Shown in pieces: positions 19,830 through 29,315 of a stretch of 64,000 nt of DNA. The DNA comes from a virus. Location of the stretch: the IMG/VR virus record IMGVR_UViG_3300028840_003082, positions 1 through 64,000 of that record. The stretch is one strand, 5' to 3'. Both the position numbers and the translations under genes were made by a program. The notes below the pieces were generated by a model, which was given only the letters and a program-made list of their open reading frames with translations, searched no databases and had not been told where the DNA came from. The number at the start of each line of letters is the position of its first letter. Within the stretch, counting starts at the first letter, position 1.

Positions 19830-21719
19830 ATGTCCTTTAATCTCGGTGTTCAAAACTATCCTGGTGGTTATCTAGGAGGGTTTGGATTTGGTACAGTAGG
19901 TATCTATCTATATGAGGATATTTACTATCGCCAATGGATCACCGAAATTGCTTTAGCTTTTTATGAAGGCCGACAAGACGAGTTTGTTTGGCTTGATTTA
20001 CTAAAGCAGTTTAGGAATCCTGAAAAGCAACAAATCCTACCTTTAAATCTCACTAAAGAGATTATTGATGAAACTGCCATTTTGTACCGAGAGCCACCTA
20101 TTTACGTGGTCAAGAGTAGAAAAACTGGTAAACCTCTAAAGAATGACCAGAGACTCTGGGAACAAATTATGCAGGATTGCCGGTATCTTCAAACCATGGA
20201 TAGAGTGGACAGATGGTGCAGGCTACTGGGCACAGTTCTCCTGAAGGTTTCATTCATTGATGAATCCACAGGGAAAGTGGTCGAGAAGAACGAGGGAGGA
20301 AAAGTTCAACTCGACGTACTCCATGGTGGAGTTTACGATGTTAAGTACATAGACAGCCCTTATTATATTTCTGAGCTTCTTATTGGCTTTGGTCAAGGAT
20401 TCTTGGGATTTAATCGTGGTGCTGGTGGTATGGGACAAACTCGTAGAGGACCTTTGGGGCAGTTGACCGGAATTGGAGCCGGTGCAGTAGGTAAGATGGG
20501 GAACTCCCAACATGGGCAGATTAGTACTATTTACTGGTCACCCACTTCTCATAAAGTCACTGGAGAAGATGGTGAAGATATGCATGATGGGCAAAACCCG
20601 TATGGATGTATTCCCGCAGTTCCTTTCTTTAATGCTGACCCAGCTCACTACTATTTCTTACCTATTAATGAGCCTCTGGTTTATGCTAATCACGCCATTA
20701 ATATGCGTATAACAGACCTTAACCACATAGCGAAGTTTCAATCTTTTGGTGTACCGGTTCTGTCGGGTGTAGAAAGAGGAACTTCTATACGTAGAGGAAG
20801 ACCTGTCGATGATTTCAACTTTTTTAGGGCAGGTTCTGCCACTCGTAGCCACGTTGGAGCTGTCGCCCGTTTTGGCCAAGGGGCTCAATTTCGGACTTTT
20901 GATAACAGCTTCGGATTCTTCGCTGATGGTAATGCTGACGCTAACGCTGTAGGAGCTAGTATAGGTCCTGATACTGCAATAGCGGTTGGTGAGAAGGGTG
21001 ACTTCAAGTTCGCTAACCCCGATGCAGATATTACGGGGCTCGCTAAAACTATTCAACAATTACAAGACTGGGTAAGGGTTAGTCATGGACTAAATCCCAA
21101 AGGTGGGTCTTTTGACCAACCCCAAAAAGAATCTGGTTTTAGTAAGATGTTGGAGAAGATTGGCGTTATAGAAGAGAATGTTCGTCGCCAGAAGCTTTTT
21201 ATGGAGAGAGAACAACAGCTTTTTGACACTATCAAGAAGTTGTGGAATACTCACTATTCTTCTGGTAAGAACAGATTTGCAGAAGACGCCTACTTAGAAA
21301 TCAATTATGTAGAACCACACTTTCCTACCGATCCTCTGACCAAGATAAATCTCCTTGAGGGGGAGAGAAAGATCATTGAGTCGGGAGACCGTAGAGCTAT
21401 TCATACCCTGTTCAAACACCTATCTGAAGATGAAATTACTCAAATGATTAATGACTATCATAAGGATAGAATGGAACAGATGGATAGAGAGATGCAGTTA
21501 ATGAAAAAACAAGCCTCGGCTATGGAAGCTATGGGCTTACAATATAACGCTTCAGAGACTGCTACTCAATATAATGCTTCCGTTAAAGCTAAAGGAGCAG
21601 ATCCTTCTGTATCGAGTCAAGATAATCGAACCAAACATGCTGTAGATAGTTCTAAGCAGAAAGGTAAGAATATGGATACTCGTAAACAGAAGAAAGAGGA
21701 GAGAGCGAAAAAGAAGTAA
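19830..21719 (+). CDS. Portal protein, 629 aa
   Basis: ATG 19830 with GAGAGAGGAAGT upstream. The Gly/Tyr-rich N-terminus (YPGGYLGGFGFGTVG) leads into the portal core: LNLTKEIIDETAILYREPPI, a helical stem region around residues 285-310, and a long C-terminal coiled coil (YHKDRMEQMDREMQLMKKQA). The C-terminus is basic and probably disordered. The length and the position between terminase and scaffold/capsid genes fit. As a dodecameric ring it would form the DNA channel and dock the terminase and neck. Confidence 0.85.
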   Translation: MSFNLGVQNYPGGYLGGFGFGTVGIYLYEDIYYRQWITEIALAFYEGRQDEFVWLDLLKQFRNPEKQQILPLNLTKEIIDETAILYREPPIYVVKSRKTGKPLKNDQRLWEQIMQDCRYLQTMDRVDRWCRLLGTVLLKVSFIDESTGKVVEKNEGGKVQLDVLHGGVYDVKYIDSPYYISELLIGFGQGFLGFNRGAGGMGQTRRGPLGQLTGIGAGAVGKMGNSQHGQISTIYWSPTSHKVTGEDGEDMHDGQNPYGCIPAVPFFNADPAHYYFLPINEPLVYANHAINMRITDLNHIAKFQSFGVPVLSGVERGTSIRRGRPVDDFNFFRAGSATRSHVGAVARFGQGAQFRTFDNSFGFFADGNADANAVGASIGPDTAIAVGEKGDFKFANPDADITGLAKTIQQLQDWVRVSHGLNPKGGSFDQPQKESGFSKMLEKIGVIEENVRRQKLFMEREQQLFDTIKKLWNTHYSSGKNRFAEDAYLEINYVEPHFPTDPLTKINLLEGERKIIESGDRRAIHTLFKHLSEDEITQMINDYHKDRMEQMDREMQLMKKQASAMEAMGLQYNASETATQYNASVKAKGADPSVSSQDNRTKHAVDSSKQKGKNMDTRKQKKEERAKKK

Positions 21720-21737
21720 TCGCTAAGGGAGGATCAC

Positions 21738-22064
21738 ATGGCTGTTACACACCAGCTAGTATTGGATACCTTACCGGCTACTTTTGCCGTAGACGAAGGC
21801 ACTGAAGATCAGATGATCAAGCTCCACAAAAAGTGGAAACAGAAAGTCTTCTATGGTAAGAGCAAGACCATAAGTATCCCTAATCCGGAAGATTTGCCTG
21901 TTGATGTCCGTCCTGAATCCATTATTGGTATTAGGGTGGTCAGAATTCCGGAGGATGAACAATTAAGACGACGGGCAATGCAAGACCCTAGATCCAGAAT
22001 GTTCTTAGACAAAACTAATGAGTTTGAGGAGGGCATTGACTTACTGGATCAGGGTAGAAAATAA
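21738..22064 (+). CDS. Hypothetical head-region protein, 108 aa
   Basis: ATG 21738 with GGGAGGA upstream. It is an acidic protein with a conserved-looking core (PEDLPVDVRPESIIGIRVVR) and a C-terminal helix. It lies between portal and scaffold. A head accessory role is likely from context only. Confidence 0.65.
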   Translation: MAVTHQLVLDTLPATFAVDEGTEDQMIKLHKKWKQKVFYGKSKTISIPNPEDLPVDVRPESIIGIRVVRIPEDEQLRRRAMQDPRSRMFLDKTNEFEEGIDLLDQGRK

Positions 22065-22066
22065 AC

Positions 22067-22110
22067 CCGAGTAGACCTCGGTAAGGGTTAATTTTAACCA
22101 GGGTAGACCC
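22067..22110 (+). other. Three tandem small hairpins before the scaffold gene
   Basis: CCGAG/CTCGG (22067-22071/22077-22081), GGTTA/TAACC (22086-22090/22095-22099) and GGG/CCC (22101-22103/22108-22110) lie in a row; two of the loops contain TAGA. The 59-nt gap has no frame. The hairpins stop 3 nt before the AGGAGG of the scaffold gene, so they may control its translation or protect a processed 5' end. Confidence 0.4.
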
Positions 22111-22123
22111 CAAAGGAGGCGAT

Positions 22124-23008
22124 ATGCCAGATCTTCTTGACACTCTCGGAAAAGACGCTGAAGCTAAGGCTCAAGCATCTGATGATGCTGCTGCAGCAAA
22201 GGCTGATAATGATATGTTGGACGGAGACCCTAAAAAGGTCGATACAACTACGGTTGATCCTACTCCGCCCACAGACGAGGGTAAAAGCACAAAGAAAACC
22301 GATGAACCAGCAGAGGACGATCCCTATAAGGATTGGACCCCAAAAGATTTTGAAAAAGCTCTTAAAGATGCTCGTAAGGATGCGGGAAAGTACCGCACCA
22401 AGGCTAAAGACCTTGAGGATCAAATGGATTCCAAATTAGAATCCAAGCTTAGAGAAATCGATGATAAATATGCTCCTCTCAAAAAGAAAGCCGATGAGTT
22501 GGATAAACTTAAGGCTGAGCAAGAAGATAAAAAGAGGGACATGTCACAAAAGCTGGCTCACAGGGAATCTTTAATTCGTGAATTAGAAGAAAAACTGGAA
22601 GAAGCCAAAAACCTTTCTCACAAGGAGAAGGTAGCATTACAAGAAGAGCTTACAAAGACCAAGGGCGATCTGGAAGGTCATTTGGCCTACTACAGAGAGC
22701 AGCTTGACAAGGAGTTGGACGCAATTCCAGCTCAGTGGAAAGAAGTTGCAGACGCTATGGTGAAAGGCACAAGTGATACAAGAGAAGCTCTAGCTCTGAT
22801 TCGTGATGCTAAAAATAAGAATTTCTTCGGAGATAAAAAGGTAGATGTCTACCACGGGGCTCCTAAAAAAGCTAGCGAAGGCGCTAGAATGAGTTCCACT
22901 CCATCTGAAGACCAGAAGAAAGACATGAAGTCCAAAGATAAGATTAAAGCCGGTCTGAAAGGTCTAGTTTCCGAAGTAAAGACAACAAGAGGTAAGTTCG
23001 GTATCTAA
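22124..23008 (+). CDS. Capsid scaffold protein, 294 aa
   Basis: ATG 22124 with AAAGGAGG. It is highly charged (Lys, Asp, Glu), with a disordered Thr/Asp/Ala-rich N-terminus and a long coiled coil from about residue 85 to 205 (DLEDQMDSKLESKLREIDDK onward). The basic C-terminus (KIKAGLKGLVSEVKTTRGKF) probably binds the capsid protein. Composition, size and its place directly before the major capsid gene are typical of phage scaffolds. Confidence 0.85.
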   Translation: MPDLLDTLGKDAEAKAQASDDAAAAKADNDMLDGDPKKVDTTTVDPTPPTDEGKSTKKTDEPAEDDPYKDWTPKDFEKALKDARKDAGKYRTKAKDLEDQMDSKLESKLREIDDKYAPLKKKADELDKLKAEQEDKKRDMSQKLAHRESLIRELEEKLEEAKNLSHKEKVALQEELTKTKGDLEGHLAYYREQLDKELDAIPAQWKEVADAMVKGTSDTREALALIRDAKNKNFFGDKKVDVYHGAPKKASEGARMSSTPSEDQKKDMKSKDKIKAGLKGLVSEVKTTRGKFGI

Positions 23009-23030
23009 CCTAGACAGAGGTAATTAATCA

Positions 23031-24398
23031 ATGGCACAAGTTGTTACTCTTTCCGAAGCTGCAAAACTTTCGAACAACCTTCTGGTCGAGGGCATTATCG
23101 AGGATATCGTAACGGTTGATGACTGGTATCAGTACCTTCCGTTCGTGGTGTTTGAAGGCTTAGCCTACACTTTCACCCGTGAAGCGACCCTCGCTAAAGC
23201 CGATTTTGCGGCTCCTGGCACTTCCCTTGCTGCTACTAAGTTTCAAGGTGGTGCAACGTTCCAAAATGTGAACGTGAACCTAGCGGCCATCATTGGCGAC
23301 ATCATTCTCGATGGTCAAATCGAGGATCAACTCAGCGACCATAATGATCAGCTTCAGGTGCAAATTTCTTCCAAAGCGAAGCAGATTGCACGTATCTATA
23401 TGAACGCGATCATCAACGGTCGTAGAATTCCTGGTGGCGCTCTGACTCAGGCCAATAGTGGTCCTATCGGCATCGAAGCCAAATTCGACGGCATGAAGAG
23501 AATTCTTGAAGCCGAAGCTGGCAACGTCGATGACGTCAACCATCCTTTCTATAACGCCGGTGCGTCTACTCAGACCTTGGCTCTCGTTGAAGATGATGCT
23601 TCGTCTTCGCGTGTTGGTCGTCCAGGTCGTGTGTTCTCACTTGAAGATTTGGACAATCTGATTGACCGTGTTACGGTTGGTCGTCCTGACTTCTTGATGA
23701 TGAACGCTCGTGAGATTCGGACGCTGCGTGTCCTCTTAAGGAACACCGGTGGTGGTACGGATGCGTATCAAATCCAACAGCAGGGTCTTGGTAACATGAA
23801 GCCTATGCTTTATTATCAAGATATTCCTATTTTCCGGAATGACTTCATTTCGAAAGAAGACGGTGTCAACCTGGTTGATACTGGTGCTGTTGCGGCAGTT
23901 GGTGCTACGAGCATTACTACGGCTGAAGACTACAGTGTTGCCGTTCCCCAGGCTCTCCTGGATGGTATCGCTGCTGGTACGGCTGAAGTCCGTGTTCGTG
24001 ACGACGACGCTATCCTTCGTCGCTGGAAAGTTACGAATGCCACTGGAGCTAACCCTTCAGTGCTAACCGTGACGGCGACTGGGCAGTTCCTAGATGTCGA
24101 GAACAACCGCGTGGAAAGCGTGTTGGCTCCTGACGACGCAGCCTTGAGTCTCGTGGCTGAAACCTATGAGATTTTTGAGAGAGCTGACGGCTCTACCGTT
24201 TACGCTGGTAAATGGGGTGAGTACGAAGGCGTCGTGGGCTTTACATCCGCTCAAAACGCTGGTCTTAAGCTTGAGTATGTCGGTCCTCGTGAAGATGAGA
24301 ACGCCTATCAGTATCGCCTTAAATGGTACTGTGGTTTCGACCTTTACAACCGTCTCGCTCTTGCTAGGGCTAAAGACGTTCTGCCGCTGGGTGCTTAA
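23031..24398 (+). CDS. Major capsid protein, 455 aa
   Basis: ATG 23031. The N-terminal part (VVTLSEAAKLSNNLLVEGII) and the segment FTREATLAKADFAAPG followed by a helix-rich core (YMNAIINGRRIPGGA) and PDFLMMNAREIRTLRVLL match HK97-fold capsid proteins of myoviruses. A beta insertion lies at about residues 285-375. Arginine codons are mostly CGT/CGC, unlike the AGA-rich neighbours, as expected for the most abundant protein. A strong terminator follows the gene. Confidence 0.9.
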   Translation: MAQVVTLSEAAKLSNNLLVEGIIEDIVTVDDWYQYLPFVVFEGLAYTFTREATLAKADFAAPGTSLAATKFQGGATFQNVNVNLAAIIGDIILDGQIEDQLSDHNDQLQVQISSKAKQIARIYMNAIINGRRIPGGALTQANSGPIGIEAKFDGMKRILEAEAGNVDDVNHPFYNAGASTQTLALVEDDASSSRVGRPGRVFSLEDLDNLIDRVTVGRPDFLMMNAREIRTLRVLLRNTGGGTDAYQIQQQGLGNMKPMLYYQDIPIFRNDFISKEDGVNLVDTGAVAAVGATSITTAEDYSVAVPQALLDGIAAGTAEVRVRDDDAILRRWKVTNATGANPSVLTVTATGQFLDVENNRVESVLAPDDAALSLVAETYEIFERADGSTVYAGKWGEYEGVVGFTSAQNAGLKLEYVGPREDENAYQYRLKWYCGFDLYNRLALARAKDVLPLGA

Positions 24399-24416
24399 TC
24401 TAGCGTAGAAATTATA

Positions 24417-24455
24417 GTACGGGCGGGGCATTAAGCCCCGTCCCTACTTTTCCTT
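24417..24455 (+). terminator. Rho-independent terminator after the major capsid gene
   Basis: Arms GTACGGGCGGGGC (24417-24429) and GCCCCGTCCCTAC (24435-24447) pair with one bulge around loop ATTAA, followed by TTTTCCTT. It lies 18 nt after the capsid stop codon and would raise capsid mRNA relative to the downstream genes, or stabilise its 3' end. Confidence 0.85.
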
Positions 24456-24466
24456 GAGGAGGGAAA

Positions 24467-25102
24467 ATGTACTGGAATCGCAAGGTTACAGACAATGAAT
24501 ATATTGTCGTGAAGCATCCTTTGCGGGATTCTTCAAATACCTATTATCATGGAATCAAATTTACTAGAGGCTTTGCGGTCATAGTAAAAAATTCCAAAAG
24601 TCATCAGTTTATCAAAACTGCTCCGTTTCTAAGAAATCATAAAGTATTCGATTTAACCTACCTAAAAAACATCTTCAGACTTAAAGAAATCGAGATGATC
24701 TATGGTAAGGATGTTTACTGGCATTATTTAAAAGCCATAGGTCTCCATGCAAACGAATTACCCACTGAGAAAACGGAGGTCACACCACAAGACGAAGTAA
24801 TTACACAAGAAGAACAGCCAGTTACAGAGGCTCTCGTAGAGGAACCTGTATCTGAACTGTCAGGTTTGGGTGATGACGACGCTCCTCAATATATACTTGA
24901 GGAAAAAGAAGAGGAAGAGGAACCTCTTAATCTAGAAGAACTTACACCAGAACAAAGAGCTGAAGCTCATAAAACTCTGGGGCTTTGTTCATATATCCGT
25001 AAAAAAGACGGAAAAGTGTGTGACAACAAGGCGTTAAAAAGTAGCCCAGCAGGTTACTGTTTCGCCCATGTTAGGTTTGATCCTGAAAAGAGGAAGAAAT
25101 AG
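24467..25102 (+). CDS. Hypothetical protein with C-terminal Cys/His motif, 211 aa
   Basis: ATG 24467 with GAGGAGGG. Residues 1-90 form a mixed domain (MYWNRKVTDNEYIVVKHP...), residues ~95-160 are acidic and probably disordered, and the C-terminus has C-SYIRKKDGKV-C...GY-C-FAH, a likely zinc-binding site, before a basic end. It may be a head completion or decoration protein; no family recognised. Confidence 0.7.
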   Translation: MYWNRKVTDNEYIVVKHPLRDSSNTYYHGIKFTRGFAVIVKNSKSHQFIKTAPFLRNHKVFDLTYLKNIFRLKEIEMIYGKDVYWHYLKAIGLHANELPTEKTEVTPQDEVITQEEQPVTEALVEEPVSELSGLGDDDAPQYILEEKEEEEEPLNLEELTPEQRAEAHKTLGLCSYIRKKDGKVCDNKALKSSPAGYCFAHVRFDPEKRKK

Positions 25103-25111
25103 GGAGGAATT

Positions 25112-25447
25112 ATGGGTCTTTTAAGATTAGACAGACAACGTCTAGAAATTAATATGATTTTGGGTGTACTAGAAGAGTATAAACCCACAGCTCAGGTGAA
25201 ACGTCTCCAAAAACGTTTAGAAGGTCTTCGTAAGAAGTATTCAGATGCTATGGAAGTTTTCCGTAAGGTAACTCAAGACGAAATATCTCCAGAGCTGAAC
25301 TCTATTGAAGAAGAAGTTAACGAAATTAATAATACAGCTTATCCGGAATTAGCTCAATTACAACAAGGTGATGTTGTAGAACCCCTTAAAATCAAAAAAG
25401 ATAAGCCTAAATCCAAAAAGAAAGCTACCAAAAAAGCTAAGAAATAA
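25112..25447 (+). CDS. Coiled-coil protein, 111 aa
   Basis: ATG 25112 with GGGAGGA. Long helices (KRLQKRLEGLRKKYSDAMEV) with heptad spacing, then an acidic stretch and a Lys/Pro/Ala-rich C-terminus (KSKKKATKKAKK). Role unknown; it lies among probable head proteins. Confidence 0.7.
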   Translation: MGLLRLDRQRLEINMILGVLEEYKPTAQVKRLQKRLEGLRKKYSDAMEVFRKVTQDEISPELNSIEEEVNEINNTAYPELAQLQQGDVVEPLKIKKDKPKSKKKATKKAKK

Positions 25448-25455
25448 GGGACTCC

Positions 25456-26193
25456 ATGGGCGCTAAAGGCAGTACAGGAGCAGGAATTCAACACACGTCT
25501 AAAGGACCTACCCAAGGTGTCTCTATAGTTGGACCTAATGGGCGACCCGTAGATGTGCTTATAGACGGAGATGGTAAAGTACGTCTCCTGGTTGATGCTA
25601 ATGTAACTGTTGAGAATGCTACAATAAATGTAGATTTAGACTCTGAAGACGGCGATAACGTCGCTATAGGCAATCTATCTAATTCCGATAAACTTTTTGT
25701 GCATTCTGATGGCACTGTCAGCATTCGTTTACTAGATGAAGCTGGTGCTGCTTTTTCTGCTCTCAACCCCCTTCATACTGAAATAGTTATCCCCGCTGGG
25801 GGCTTAGAGGTAAAATTAGAAGCCTCTAGTGGAGATACTGTAGCTGTTTCAGGTCACCAAACACAAATATACGCTGAGAACGAAGTAACTATCAATGCAG
25901 GAGGGAGTTATACCAACGTTCTAACGTATGTAGTTCCATTTAATGATACATACATAGCCTTTGCAGAGATTACTGGTCCAGTAGACTCTGTGGTTCGTAT
26001 GAGACTAAATGGAGTAACTATTAGAAAGAAGCATCTTACGGCTGGGTCTCCAAATGTGGAATTTCCTTTCTTGGAGCCTAGACGGTTAGCTTCTGGGCAA
26101 ACCTTAACCATAGACGTAAAACCTGATAAGACTCCTCCGGCATTTCTGTCTGGAGTGGAATTTTTTGCATCTATTCAGGGGTTTAGGGATTAG
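25456..26193 (+). CDS. Beta-rich virion protein, possible decoration protein A, 245 aa
   Basis: ATG 25456. The N-terminal half has repeated short strands with DG turns (VLIDGDGKVRLLVDAN, LFVHSDGTVSIRLLDE); the C-terminal half is a beta-sandwich-like domain (ETINAGG-type start, ending FFASIQGFRD). The DG-x-x-x-V-R-L pattern recurs in the next two proteins. It lies in a row of five such genes between capsid and neck genes, so a capsid-surface protein or fibre is likely (inference). Confidence 0.65.
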   Translation: MGAKGSTGAGIQHTSKGPTQGVSIVGPNGRPVDVLIDGDGKVRLLVDANVTVENATINVDLDSEDGDNVAIGNLSNSDKLFVHSDGTVSIRLLDEAGAAFSALNPLHTEIVIPAGGLEVKLEASSGDTVAVSGHQTQIYAENEVTINAGGSYTNVLTYVVPFNDTYIAFAEITGPVDSVVRMRLNGVTIRKKHLTAGSPNVEFPFLEPRRLASGQTLTIDVKPDKTPPAFLSGVEFFASIQGFRD

Positions 26194-26252
26194 GCATCTG
26201 GGAGGATTGGAATCAAGCTCAATGACTATTCATACTGATTCAGGAGAAATAA

Positions 26253-27320
26253 ATGGCTGATTTCAATCAATTTGGAAATCTAGTAGGTGAACATCTCACC
26301 TCCTTGCCAACCCTATCTAACGGAGAAAAACGGTCTGTACAACTAGACTCATCTGGCCGGCTAATTGTAGCTGGTAATTTTGATGTTAATCTAGACCATA
26401 CGGCTGGGGACTCCGTTCAGGTAGGTGACGGTACAGATGTACTTGCCATCTTTGCTGATGGTTCTATAACAGTTCGTCTTAGCGACGGTACTAATACGGC
26501 GGTGGTGGACGGTTCTGGTAACCTCCAAGTCGTGGAAACCAATAGTGCTGATATTTTAACCTCTTTACAGCTCTTAGATGATGCTGTATTTTCTGTTAGT
26601 GACGTGGCTGGTGCCACGGATGCGGGTATACAGGCTTTAGCCGTTAGAGATGATGCTCTAGGTACCCTGACAGAAGTTGATGGAGACTATACCCGTCTTC
26701 GTACTAACGACCGTGGTGCTTTGTGGATAGTTCCAGACGGCGACGTTAATGTTACCGCCACAGACTTAGATATTAGGAGCTTAACTGACGCTTCCGATAG
26801 TGTGTCTATTGGAGATGGTACAGATACTCTAGGCATCGAAGCTGATGGGTCAATTCTAGTTCGCTTGTATGACAGTGGTGGTACTGGCTTAACTAGTACC
26901 TTAGTTGGTGCTGACCAAGCACTAGATGTTAACGTTGTCTCCACAGTTGATGGAACCTCTGGCACAGAGACAGATACAGTTTCTGATGGAGGAGATGATG
27001 GTCTCATAGCTATGACGGGAGGCGTAGATACTCTGATTAGCCTTGCTGTCGGAGCTGGTACTACCTACCACATCTCTGCTTTTCAGTGGGCAGCTAGTGA
27101 ACAAGCTGACTTTAGATTAGAGGTCAGAGATAGTGGGGCTCTAACAGAGACTATTAGAAGGAGTTTAAACTCTGGTGCTACTCCTAGTGGAGAATATACT
27201 TTCCCCACAGAAATAGAAGTAGCTGGAGCTGCTAACCGAACCTTAGAGGTTAGAGTAAGAAATGCAGGTGGGGACGCTTCAGGTCTCGCACATGCAGCTA
27301 TCAATGGATTTACTACTTAA
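26253..27320 (+). CDS. Beta-rich virion protein, possible decoration protein B, 355 aa
   Basis: ATG 26253 with AGGAGA. It has at least two repeats of the pattern DS-V-x-x-GDGTD-x-L-x-I-x-ADGSI-x-VRL (for example VGDGTDVLAIFADGSITVRL and its copy near residue 188). The C-terminal ~95 residues form a sandwich-like domain ending AAINGFTT. It is a paralogue in design of the genes at 25456 and 27334. A head fibre or decoration role is inferred from position. Confidence 0.65.
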   Translation: MADFNQFGNLVGEHLTSLPTLSNGEKRSVQLDSSGRLIVAGNFDVNLDHTAGDSVQVGDGTDVLAIFADGSITVRLSDGTNTAVVDGSGNLQVVETNSADILTSLQLLDDAVFSVSDVAGATDAGIQALAVRDDALGTLTEVDGDYTRLRTNDRGALWIVPDGDVNVTATDLDIRSLTDASDSVSIGDGTDTLGIEADGSILVRLYDSGGTGLTSTLVGADQALDVNVVSTVDGTSGTETDTVSDGGDDGLIAMTGGVDTLISLAVGAGTTYHISAFQWAASEQADFRLEVRDSGALTETIRRSLNSGATPSGEYTFPTEIEVAGAANRTLEVRVRNAGGDASGLAHAAINGFTT

Positions 27321-27333
27321 TATAGTGTAATTT

Positions 27334-28590
27334 ATGGCAGATTTCGGTCCTACTGAACAAGAAGTAAAAAATGTAATTAATTCTGAAGAGAATTATTCAG
27401 TCATTATTGACGGAACGACTCCTACCTATAAGGCTGTAGTAGATTCCACCGGGGCGTTGAAAGTGTTTGGCGCTGGTGGGGGAGAGCAGTATGTCGATGG
27501 CACGGCTGATACTGGAGCCGAAAAGGGTAATATAGCTTTAGGTAGTGATGGAAGTAACTTTTATTACCTCTTGACTAATAATCTTGGTAGGCTTCAGGTA
27601 GACGTAATTGGGGGCGGTGGAACTTCGGGACAGCTAGTTACTGACGCCCAAGCTGTTGCCCCAGGAGATGTAGGTCGTATTTTTGCTGGCTCAGACGGAT
27701 CTAATTATAGACATGTGTCGGTAGACAGTTCAGGACAGTTACAAATTGACGTGCTTACCTTACCCGCAGACGTGGATATTAGGGATTTAGATTCCGCCCA
27801 AGATTCAGTAGCTGCTGTGCAGAGTGGTACATGGACGGTTCAGCAGGGTACTCCTCCTTGGACAGTTTCTGCTACAGATCTAGACATAAGAGATCTGAGC
27901 CATACCCAAGATAGTATCAGAATTGGAGATGGGACCAATCTGGTAGACGTACTGAATGATGCTGGAACATACAGACTTCAAGTAGCAGCTAAAATAGAAG
28001 CTGGTGGGGCTTCTCAAGATGTACATCCAATAGATACAAATGGAGTTGACTTAGATGTAGCACTAGATACTGCAAGACCGGCTAATACTAGAGCATTTAT
28101 ATTTTCTGGTTTAGACGAATCAGATATTGTCAGGGTTCCCAGTATTACGGTTGATGCAGAAGACGGCAAACACCGTGTAGAAATTGTTGGCAAAGTATCT
28201 ACTAGTCCCCCAGAAGCACCCGCTGCAACTACACCAGTAACAATAGATGGAAGTAGTCCTCTATCTTTATCTGGTACAGATACGGAAGATTGGATTATCC
28301 CCAATGGAGAAACTTTTACCATGTCACAATTGACAGCGGGCTCAGAAGGAGATCCAACGGAGAAGGGTTCTAAAGTCGAGGTACTATATGTAGACGCAGC
28401 CTCTGTAGAGCATCTAATTAGTCGAGTCTATTTAACTGGTTTTACTACAGAAATTTATCCAAATACATCCCAAGCAAGAGATGGAACAGTGATGACAGGG
28501 AATGGTACAACCACATTAATTAGGATTTATCGTGAGCACTTCGGTGGTGGTACTAGAGAACTCGATGCTGTAGTGAGAGGATACTACTAA
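27334..28590 (+). CDS. Beta-rich virion protein, possible decoration protein C, 418 aa
   Basis: ATG 27334. Residues 15-230 are repeats of DGSN-Y-x-x-x-x-x-D-S-x-G-x-L-Q-x-D-V and of QSGTWTVQQGTPPWTVS, a pattern widespread in phage structural proteins. The C-terminal domain (LSGTDTEDWIIPNGETFTMS to LDAVVRGYY) is shared with the next two genes. It probably trimerises through the repeats and shows the C-terminal domain outward (inference). Confidence 0.65.
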   Translation: MADFGPTEQEVKNVINSEENYSVIIDGTTPTYKAVVDSTGALKVFGAGGGEQYVDGTADTGAEKGNIALGSDGSNFYYLLTNNLGRLQVDVIGGGGTSGQLVTDAQAVAPGDVGRIFAGSDGSNYRHVSVDSSGQLQIDVLTLPADVDIRDLDSAQDSVAAVQSGTWTVQQGTPPWTVSATDLDIRDLSHTQDSIRIGDGTNLVDVLNDAGTYRLQVAAKIEAGGASQDVHPIDTNGVDLDVALDTARPANTRAFIFSGLDESDIVRVPSITVDAEDGKHRVEIVGKVSTSPPEAPAATTPVTIDGSSPLSLSGTDTEDWIIPNGETFTMSQLTAGSEGDPTEKGSKVEVLYVDAASVEHLISRVYLTGFTTEIYPNTSQARDGTVMTGNGTTTLIRIYREHFGGGTRELDAVVRGYY

Positions 28591-29315
28591 TGTCATTCTT
28601 AGGTAAACTAGAAAAATCATGGGCAGACCTAAAGGCTTTAGTTTCCGCTAAAGAGATTGAATTCCAATACCACGAAACTACTGAGAAGTATTTTATATTT
28701 GCCTTTGAAAATTCTCTAGTATATTTTGTAGATATACATAAAGCCGGGTACGAGCCCGCAGGCATCAATATTTCACAAAATACTGCCGACAGAACAGATT
28801 TTGAAAATAATTATAAAGCCTCGGCTAATGGCAAAATAACTCTTAAAGTAATTACGGAACAGGCTAGTGGGTCTCATACAGAAATAGTTATTCGGGATAA
28901 GGATAATTCTAACTATAAGGCTTCTGTGAGCGCCGCTGGTAGATTGTTAGTATCTCAGGAACCTCCGGAAGCTCCTCCTGGAACTACAGAAATAAGTGTG
29001 ACAGAATATAATAATATGTCTGGCACAGATACAGATTACTATACCATACCTAATGGGGAAACTGTAGTTATCCAACGCTTATCTGGAAGTTCAGAGGAAG
29101 CCAACGGTGGTTGCGCCATTGAATTGTGGTATGATTCCAACGGTAACGGGAATGGTATGACCATTATAGATGTTATACATGTTAATGCTTCTAGTGATCA
29201 ACATGATTTGAGTTTTACCGTTGAAGGAAATGGGACCAGGAGAATTGCTTTGAGACGGAGGCGATTGGGAGGTGGTTCCGCAGAAATCTTTGGTCGCTGG
29301 GAGGGATACTATTAA
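28590..29315 (+). CDS. Beta-rich virion protein, possible decoration protein D, 241 aa
   Basis: ATG 28590, overlapping the previous stop. A distinct N-terminal half (~130 aa) precedes the C-terminal domain MSGTDTDYYTIPNGETVVIQ ... GGGSAEIFGRWEGYY, clearly related to that of the preceding protein. The two C-termini (RGYY, EGYY) suggest a common attachment or folding end. Confidence 0.65.
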   Translation: MSFLGKLEKSWADLKALVSAKEIEFQYHETTEKYFIFAFENSLVYFVDIHKAGYEPAGINISQNTADRTDFENNYKASANGKITLKVITEQASGSHTEIVIRDKDNSNYKASVSAAGRLLVSQEPPEAPPGTTEISVTEYNNMSGTDTDYYTIPNGETVVIQRLSGSSEEANGGCAIELWYDSNGNGNGMTIIDVIHVNASSDQHDLSFTVEGNGTRRIALRRRRLGGGSAEIFGRWEGYY

